Shown: piece by piece, positions 57,694 through 64,000 of the stretch
How the letters are laid out: each line of letters starts with the position of its first letter
Position numbering within the stretch: the first letter of the stretch is position 1
Source: Melampsora larici-populina 98AG31
Lineage: Eukaryota > Basidiomycota > Pucciniomycetes > Pucciniales > Melampsoraceae
Direction of reading: 5' to 3'
Length of the DNA: 64,000 bases
NCBI RefSeq assembly: GCF_000204055.1
Contig: NW_006768787.1
Coordinates: 612,309 to 676,308, forward strand
Position numbers and translations under genes: made by a program
The notes under the pieces: model-generated
The model's input: the letters and a program-made list of their open reading frames with translations, nothing else
Database searches by the model: none
Told to the model about the DNA's origin: nothing

Positions 57694-58133
57694 ATGGCAA
57701 GAAGCAAGTCAAAAAAAATTACGATTACAAAAAGAGAAGTCAGAAGAATCAAGAAAACAAGAATAAACACAACAATTTCAAGTTAGAATGCAAGATCTCA
57801 TGCAGAAAACAAGTCACCTGCCAATACGGCCTACCCAATACTGCCAAGTTTTTTTCCTTGGATAAAAACACAAAATACACCTCTTCCTTTACTTTGAAGA
57901 TGTTCTCCCATGGACTTGTGGTGCTGATTGATAAAACATCACCAGAGCTACTCTTGATAGCACAATTCAAAGAATACAGCAAAATGCATCCTGAATTGTA
58001 CACCCAATTTGAATCTTCAATCTCCACGTTCTATTCTCACGGCATATCAAGGGGGACTGTGAAGAACAATGGAGCCACATGTGGAGTCCATCAACCTGGT
58101 GATATGAGAGCTACACCACGGAGTGGTTTTTGA
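57694..58133 (+). pseudogene. Truncated TET/JBP-like N-terminal fragment
   Basis: Starts MARSKSKK, like the MARARSESAKK start of the dioxygenase-like gene at 27862. A frameshift in an A8 run near 57712 leads to an open stretch with FSHGLVVLIDKTSPELLLIA and FKEYSKMHPELYTQF, the strand-plus-helix pattern before the catalytic half in fungal TET/JBP proteins. The frame then runs into the GC-rich palindromic block, and the catalytic half (FASNL..., VEMIW) is absent. Family assignment rests on this pattern and on similarity to the other copy, so confidence is modest. Confidence 0.45.
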
Positions 58134-58425
58134 GCAGAAATTTGGTCTGCAAGGTCTGCATGCCGTCTGGGTCCCGAGATGGCCTGACAAGCGCCCAGAA
58201 AGGGCCTGTAGGCACGTCTTGGGACGGCCTGATTGGTCGGACTCCAAACCAGCTGCAGGCCCTTTCCGGGCGCTTGTCAGGCCATCTTCAGCTGGTGTGG
58301 GCGGCTCAGTCTGCAAAGGAGCAGGCAGGCGACTGGCAGACGTCTGCCAGGTGACCTGAAAGGCGGGCACTCCAAAGAGCGGCAGACGTCTGCCAGTTGC
58401 CTGCAGGCATCAGTCGACCTTGCGA
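58134..58425. repeat. GC-rich palindromic insertion
   Basis: A sharply GC-rich block in AT-rich surroundings. A 31-b inverted repeat (58178-58208 with 58256-58286) has one mismatch. CTGGCAGACGTCTGCCAG (58333-58350) is a perfect 18-bp palindrome, and GGCAGACGTCTGCC recurs at 58381-58394. It looks like a MITE or foldback, but I could not define termini or a target duplication. Confidence 0.7.
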
Positions 58426-59169
58426 CTTGATTGCCAGTACAGATTTAGCTGCTCAACCACCAATATTACCACCTTGAAGTGGCGACTTCAATTCAGAATC
58501 TCTCCGTTACTTCACGGATCCTTTGAGACTCAATACAAGGTTTTATCAGACTTTTCTCATCTTGATTGGTGATTTTTTTTTGTTTTTCATCCTCAAAGAA
58601 CCTCCGCTGACTTAATTGGGTTTTCTTTATCCACCTTTGACTGGGTGTATTGTTTTTTCTTGAATTTGGTAAGTTTCCTTCAAAGCACTCTGTCTCTTTT
58701 ACTGATCTGATTGGATATAAATCTGATTTGAATATTCCTTTTTATATCTTATCTCATATCACACTTCCTCATGTTCCATTGTAATAAATTGGATAGAACA
58801 AAAACAGTTTAGAATCTACATCATTTAACAAGATCATTGAAATCATTCTGGATCTCCTCCATTTAAAGTAGCCTGATATTATAATTGCCACTATCAGCTT
58901 ATACAAATTGAACAAATCAGAAAGATTTCCCTCATTTAAATCAATTCAAACAAGATTCTTTTGCTCTTTATTGAGAGTGTCAAAATAAATTCAGATCAAA
59001 ACAAGCAAGAGTAAAAGATTTAAATAATTGAAAAAACTAAAAAAAATAAATCAATAAGTTGATGTGAGGTTCAGAGTCAAAGTTGCATAGTCATTCAACA
59101 AGCAAGTTATTTTTTGATAGCATTACAAGTAATTTATTGACTGATTTATTGATAAGTGCTTGTGCAGAA
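58426..59169. other. AT-rich upstream region
   Basis: No gene is seen. T-rich and A-rich tracts precede the ATG at 59170, so this is probably its promoter and 5' leader. Confidence 0.4.
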
Positions 59170-62100
59170 ATGGCTCAGACTACTCAGGATAATACCTCAA
59201 TGTAAGTCATCAAAGCTTTTAATTCTCCTTCAAGCCATTTCTAATTATGATTTCATATTTAGTTTTTGAGTCCATCTCCACAAATCCAGCCAAACCACTC
59301 CATAGGTGCATTGCGTGTCATGGCAGAAGTATGTTCAATTATGAAAGGCATTCGACTTCATCGGCACATAAACAAAATGTTGAGAGATTGTTGGCTGAGC
59401 AGGCAGATAATGAGGAACTACTTGCTACAATTTCACACGCACCAGCTCAATCTTCTCCAAACAATGAGTGGCCTGAAGATGCTATGGGAACGGATGACGA
59501 AGCGGATAGACTTGATGATTCAGTATTACAAGTTTTAGAACTTTTAGGACCAGCTCTGTCAGATGAAGATGACTCTTCCGACTCCAAATCTGAAACTGAA
59601 CAACGACAATTATTATATCAAGCACTTGAAATGTTGAATGATGAAGACCTAGATGATGAAGATGATCCTGAATATGAAGCACTTCTGGATGCTGAGTTAG
59701 CTAAAGTTCATAAAGAAGAAGAGGCTAATGGCTGGTTTCCTTTCAAAAAGAAAGAGGTCATTCAATTTCAGCTCTTTCCTCCAAAATAATCATTGTTTCT
59801 AACTTTTCATCTGCTCTTCTTCACAGCATGCTGTTGCAGTTCTGATCATTGGAACAGCTCGCAACCTGTTGTCTTGATCACAGTATCACCGCACCCGTGC
59901 AATCGTCAGGATCTGCTCCGTCTATCTTCCCGAATAGGGTGTGGTCCGAGCTTTGAAAAAGAGATTGAAAGAAAGGTTTGGTCAATCAATTGTTCAATGT
60001 ATGAGTCCATTGGGTACTCTGCTCTTTGGACTCAAGATTGAAGATATAATCCGACAAGTGAGTTTTGTTAATAATCATTTGCAAATTCATTACAAACTAA
60101 TCCAAGAATATCATTCTCTTCAGGATTTGGCAAACCCGTTTATCAGCCCCCATATTGTCACCATACCTGAACATACTGCTGGAACTAGTATTCCAATCAC
60201 ACGTCTCTCCCAATCATCCAAGTGGCTTAAAGAATTTGATCGGGAAATTTGAGCTCAAATGGTTGAATCTCCGATTGGTCATATTTACATCTATGAAATT
60301 TATCAGTTACAATCCAAGCATCTGGTGGTTCCAACTCATTTCCTTCAACAAGATGGAAAACTCTTTTGTAAATGTCTTCAAGCTAAAATAATTCCTTGAG
60401 ATGATCATTTTAATTAAGTTGCAGTTCACATTCCTGAGGAGCCGGATTCTGATTGACCTTCATTACGCACCATTGAGATCAGTTTGTTGTTGAATTTTTT
60501 TGATAAAATTGTGATAGAAGGGTTAGGTTTACTAAAAAAACGCTCTCAAAGATAAATTCGTATGTCAGTTCGATACATTTATCATTGATTTAGATTCTTT
60601 TTACTGACACAGTCTATTTTCATTTACAGAGTCCAAGGGCCAAAACTTTATTACACTCCCTCTAGTCAACCCTTGGCGATCTAAAGCCGATGGGAAGATA
60701 ATCAAACATATTCCACTTACTTTATACTCCGATGATACATCCAGAAATGTATCAAAGCAATGGAATAAACATATGAGCTTATTTTTCACTTTGTTGGGTT
60801 GACCGCCGGAAATGACAAATCAATAATATAATATTCATTTGTTGCGACTTCAAATAGGGCAAGTGCACTTGGACTTTTTGATAATGTGGTGGATGAATTG
60901 AAGTAAGGTCTCTAATTGATTTGTAAAATTCAAAAGCTGACTTTGTGATTCATAGCCATCTTAGTGAAGTTGGATTTGCGCCTTTGACTACGCATCCGGG
61001 AAGGAGGTTATGGCTATGGTTGTAGTTCTTTGGCATCTAGGGGATTTGCCAATGCACGCCGAAATCTGTATTACGACAAACCCCGCAATCACTCTCACAC
61101 CATGTCGAATTTGTCCGCTTCAAGTATCAACCATGGTAGAAAAGAAGACAGTAGAATTTATACGTCAATTTGTTGGACTGGATTCAAATTATGAACATGT
61201 GAGTCATGTCTTTTATTCACAGAGAATTGAGTCTGATTCTTCCTTTTTGTGATGTGATGTGTTCAGAACGTTTTGCCCAAGCGTGATTGGGCAAAGACAC
61301 GCTCAAGGACTGTCGAGATATGGAAGGCAGCAGAAAAGCCAAATTCAAAAACACTTGTTGAACAGATGGGCCGGAATTATGTTATCCGTGATTCAACATG
61401 TGATCATTTTATAAAACAGGTTCAATCTGCTTATCAAACAACACCACGTGATGAAGTTCAAGAGATATGTCGGAAACTTGATGATGAACTGGGAGATCAT
61501 CTGTTCAATCCAATGCTTTGCCTCAAAGGTAAGTACAATTTCCTTCTTTCTTGAGTCTTTTCAAATAAATAGCACTTACTTTTGATTTGTCAGGTTTTGA
61601 TGGTCATTTACACCGGTTGAAATCCTTCATGTGATTTTACTCGGAATTGTGAAGTACCTATTCCGTGACACAATGAAAGAGTTGTGCTCCTTGACACCTG
61701 GATCCAAAAAATATAACGACCTTTCGGCCCACTGGCATGCTTTCAATCTCAATATTCCTCTGATCCAACCCAACACCTTGATCCAGTATTCTCAAAGTCT
61801 TGTTGGTAAAGAATTTCAAACTGTTTTACAGACTGTTCCTTTTGTCTTGTTTGGCCATCTGTCTGCGCAAAAACGTCATCTTTGGACATCACTTTGCCTT
61901 CTTTGTTCTTACGCATTTCAATCAAGAATCACAGATATGGACTTGTATCTCAATGAACTACAATCTCATATCAGTCTTTTTCTACATCAACTGATTGGAA
62001 TCACCGCGCAATGGGTGAACAAACCAAAGTTCCACATGCTGACACACTTACCTGGATCAATCCGACATCTTGGAGCCGCACCTTTATTTGCAACCCAAAA

Positions 62101-63195
62101 ATTTGAATCTTTCAATGGAGTTCTGTGATATGCTTCGATTCATTCTAATCATCAACGTCCTGGAATTGACATAGCCAATACCTTCAACAATTGGGAACTC
62201 TTGAAAATGTTTACATCATAAAATCCGTTTTATGATCAAGAGCTTGACGAGTATGTCACTGCGGGACCTGAATTGATTACAAGATTCCCCAAACACTCTG
62301 AGATTCAACACACGCTTGGACTGGATCTGACATCAAATCAACATTTGGACTTCATTGCTGGTAGTGAGTACATCATTGTACCTCATCGCATCTATTTGAT
62401 CAACATATTTTTTCTTCACAAACTGATTGTTCAATGCGTAATCAGAAGAAATTCAAGCCGCCTCTCAAGCTGCTATTCCGTCTCATTTGTTAAACGTACA
62501 ATCCGACCATTCATGGAAAGAAATTGTAAGCCTGACATTACTCAACAAACAAAAAGTTGAAAAGTGCGACTTCGTTTTTGTAAGTTTTTTTCATAGACTA
62601 TCCACAATGTACAGATCCATGTTCTGAATTTTGATTCCAATACAGATAAAAGGCAGTCCCCGCATTGGTTGTGTTTAATCAATATGGAAACCGGCGGACA
62701 GAGCAGCTTTGAGAAGCTTGCTTGTGGTCAAAAAGTGTAATCAAAATTGAGTTATCCTGTTCTATGGTATGAGAGAAATTGTGATTCAAGAAGATCTTGT
62801 ATGGATTGAAGCCACGGTAAGATGCTTCGCACGGGTTTTTTGTACAGGTGGTTAATTGCTTTTCTTTATACATGATTTGGGATATCGATTGCATTCTCAA
62901 TGTCCAACACAACTGCCATGAGGCTTCATGCTCTGTGACAGATAGCCACCAGAAAAGAGTCGAGAGAATTATGGTGTCACAATCAAGCTACTCCATCACT
63001 CACAATCCACTGAATTCTTATATCATCAATGCAGGCGCATTATACTCCGCCGAAGCGCATCAAAGGGCATTTTCACTTGAGATAACAAGGCTGACTCCGG
63101 AACAGTGGAAAGAAGCTGTTTTGAAAGGCTTGGAAGTTTGGAAATCTGCACCACCACCACCACCCAAAAGCCTGAAGAAGAAAACCACAACTTAA
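59170..63195 (+). pseudogene. Large transposon-type protein, copy 2
   Basis: Paralogue of the gene at 47037-50971 with a better-preserved start. Exon 1 is ATG 59170 to a GTAAGT donor at 59202; the next exon (from about 59264) encodes a matrin-like zinc finger (CIACHGRSMFNYERHSTSSAH), an acidic linker and WFPFKKKE. Later blocks: MSPLGTLLFGLK (60005), TRLSQSSKW (60210), TLYSDDTSRNVSKQWN (60725), PMHAEI and NPAITLTPCRICPL (61050-61110), ILLGIVKYLFRD (61633), QTVPFVLFGHLSAQKRHLW (61830), WVNKPKFHMLTHLPGS (62010) and FATQKFESFNG (62090), then VQHNCHEASC...YIINAGALYSAE and a Pro/Lys tail to 63195. A TGA at 62126-62128 and frame losses near 60390-61000 and 62150-62850 break it. Confidence 0.65.
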
Positions 63196-63763
63196 ATCTG
63201 ATCTCAAAGCCCCAGTAAATTTGAGGAAGTTGATGGAGCACATTTCAAGTTGTTGTGGATCTTTTGTCTTTTCTCAATTACTGTTTTGATCCCTGTATTA
63301 TCCTTATGATCATATTATTGTGAATGAACACATGCATTTCACACAGCAAAGCAGGTCCTTATTGAATTCATATTAAACTTATAATATGATGTTTTTCTGC
63401 ATTCTATCATGCAAATACACAATCAAAGGTATTCAGAACAATGACACAAAAAAGCAATTCAAAACCAAAAATTGTTTGTTTTGATAGGTTTTTTTGCACC
63501 AAATCAAAGCAATTCAATTCAAAGCAAATTGATTGACATTGATTTGATTTGATTTGAATTGTTTTGTTTTGTTTTTGAATCAATCAGAAGTGACTTCTTT
63601 GATTTGTCAAGTTCAAACCGATGACTGAGGGTGAAATTTCATTGCCATGTCACAAATGATGACATGTGATTTGGATGTGTCTTGAACAAAATATGATCAA
63701 AATCAGTCAGATTTATTTTTTCTCCTGATCGTCAATCTTTTCTCTTTACCATCACATCTCAAC
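63196..63763. other. Spacer
   Basis: AT-rich sequence with a GATTTGATTTGAATTG-like simple repeat (63480-63580). No gene is seen. Confidence 0.4.
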
Positions 63764-64000
63764 ATGCCTCCCAATTCCAAAAAACCTTCTCAATCCAACC
63801 AAAAACCTTCTCAATCAACTCAAAAACCATCTCAATCAAATCCTAAGTTGGCCCGAGGTCCATTGAAGCTATCAACAATACACTTGACTCTCAACAATCT
63901 GGCCTTGACAACAATCAACTTCAAGGATCTCTGATTGAAAAGAAATCCAACCCTACTGGTAAAGTCCGACAGCAATCTCGATCACCATCTCCTTTGTATT
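63764..64000 (+). CDS. Start of a gene cut by the window edge
   Basis: ATG at 63764 opens a Ser/Lys/Gln-rich N-terminus with three 7-residue repeats of the KPSQSxQ type (21-nt period, 63785-63845). The first frame stops near 63935, but a shift near 63860 continues an open, hydrophilic frame to the end of the window, so an intron or frameshift is likely there. Product unknown. Confidence 0.4.

Overview
This window looks like repeat-rich chromosomal DNA from a basidiomycete fungus, most likely a rust (Pucciniomycotina). Genes are split by many short introns of about 42-90 bp with GT/AG ends. The protein families are ones I know mainly from rust genomes, and no rRNA, tRNA or CRISPR is visible. 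The species call is inference. Almost all of the window is transposon or transposon remnant, nested several layers deep.

Layout. (1) 116-7245 (-): a 490-aa gene of unknown function whose third intron carries a 5.45-kb Ty1/copia element (634-6083); one LTR of that element has taken up a 206-bp CACTA-type MITE. (2) 7587-11499 (+): a decayed, Pro-rich, divergently transcribed gene of unknown function. (3) 11678-15174: a 102-bp mariner-type MITE, then a CMC/CACTA (Tnp2) transposase gene split by a 205-bp TA-flanked MITE, then the terminus of that element. (4) 15553-20700: a CACTA-like foldback sitting exactly at the stop codon of a hAT transposase gene. (5) 21655-39244: a 401-aa gene of unknown function cut by an 8.9-kb cargo-carrying transposon (22785-31712), followed by a Helitron Rep/helicase pseudogene cut by a 3.1-kb non-autonomous CACTA element (33961-37097). 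(6) 39.2-46.3 kb: decayed sequence with OB-fold-like fragments on both strands, ending in two perfect hairpins. (7) 47.0-51.0 kb and 59.2-63.2 kb: two copies of a large basidiomycete transposon-type gene. (8) 51281-56990: an apparently intact Mutator-like element between the two copies. (9) 57.7-58.4 kb: a truncated TET/JBP-like fragment and a GC-rich palindromic block. (10) 63764 to the edge: the start of another gene.

The two most interesting systems are these. The MULE at 51281-56990 has a perfect 9-bp target duplication, long inverted repeats full of GTGTAAA/TTTACAC, and an 8-exon, 1175-codon frame. That frame joins a GCM/WRKY-like zinc finger, a MULE DDE core, an AT-hook and a USP-like cysteine peptidase with a visible Cys-His-Asp triad. 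The transposon at 22785-31712 has 153-bp inverted repeats and a 6-bp target duplication. It encodes an integrase-type DDE transposase together with a TET/JBP-like 2-oxoglutarate dioxygenase gene and a zinc-ribbon gene with a possibly kinase-like C-terminal part.

For most insertions the pre-insertion state can be read directly: removing the insert plus one target copy restores a continuous reading frame. Stops inside the older elements are mostly TGA where a paralogue or context suggests CGA or TGG, consistent with C-to-T decay.
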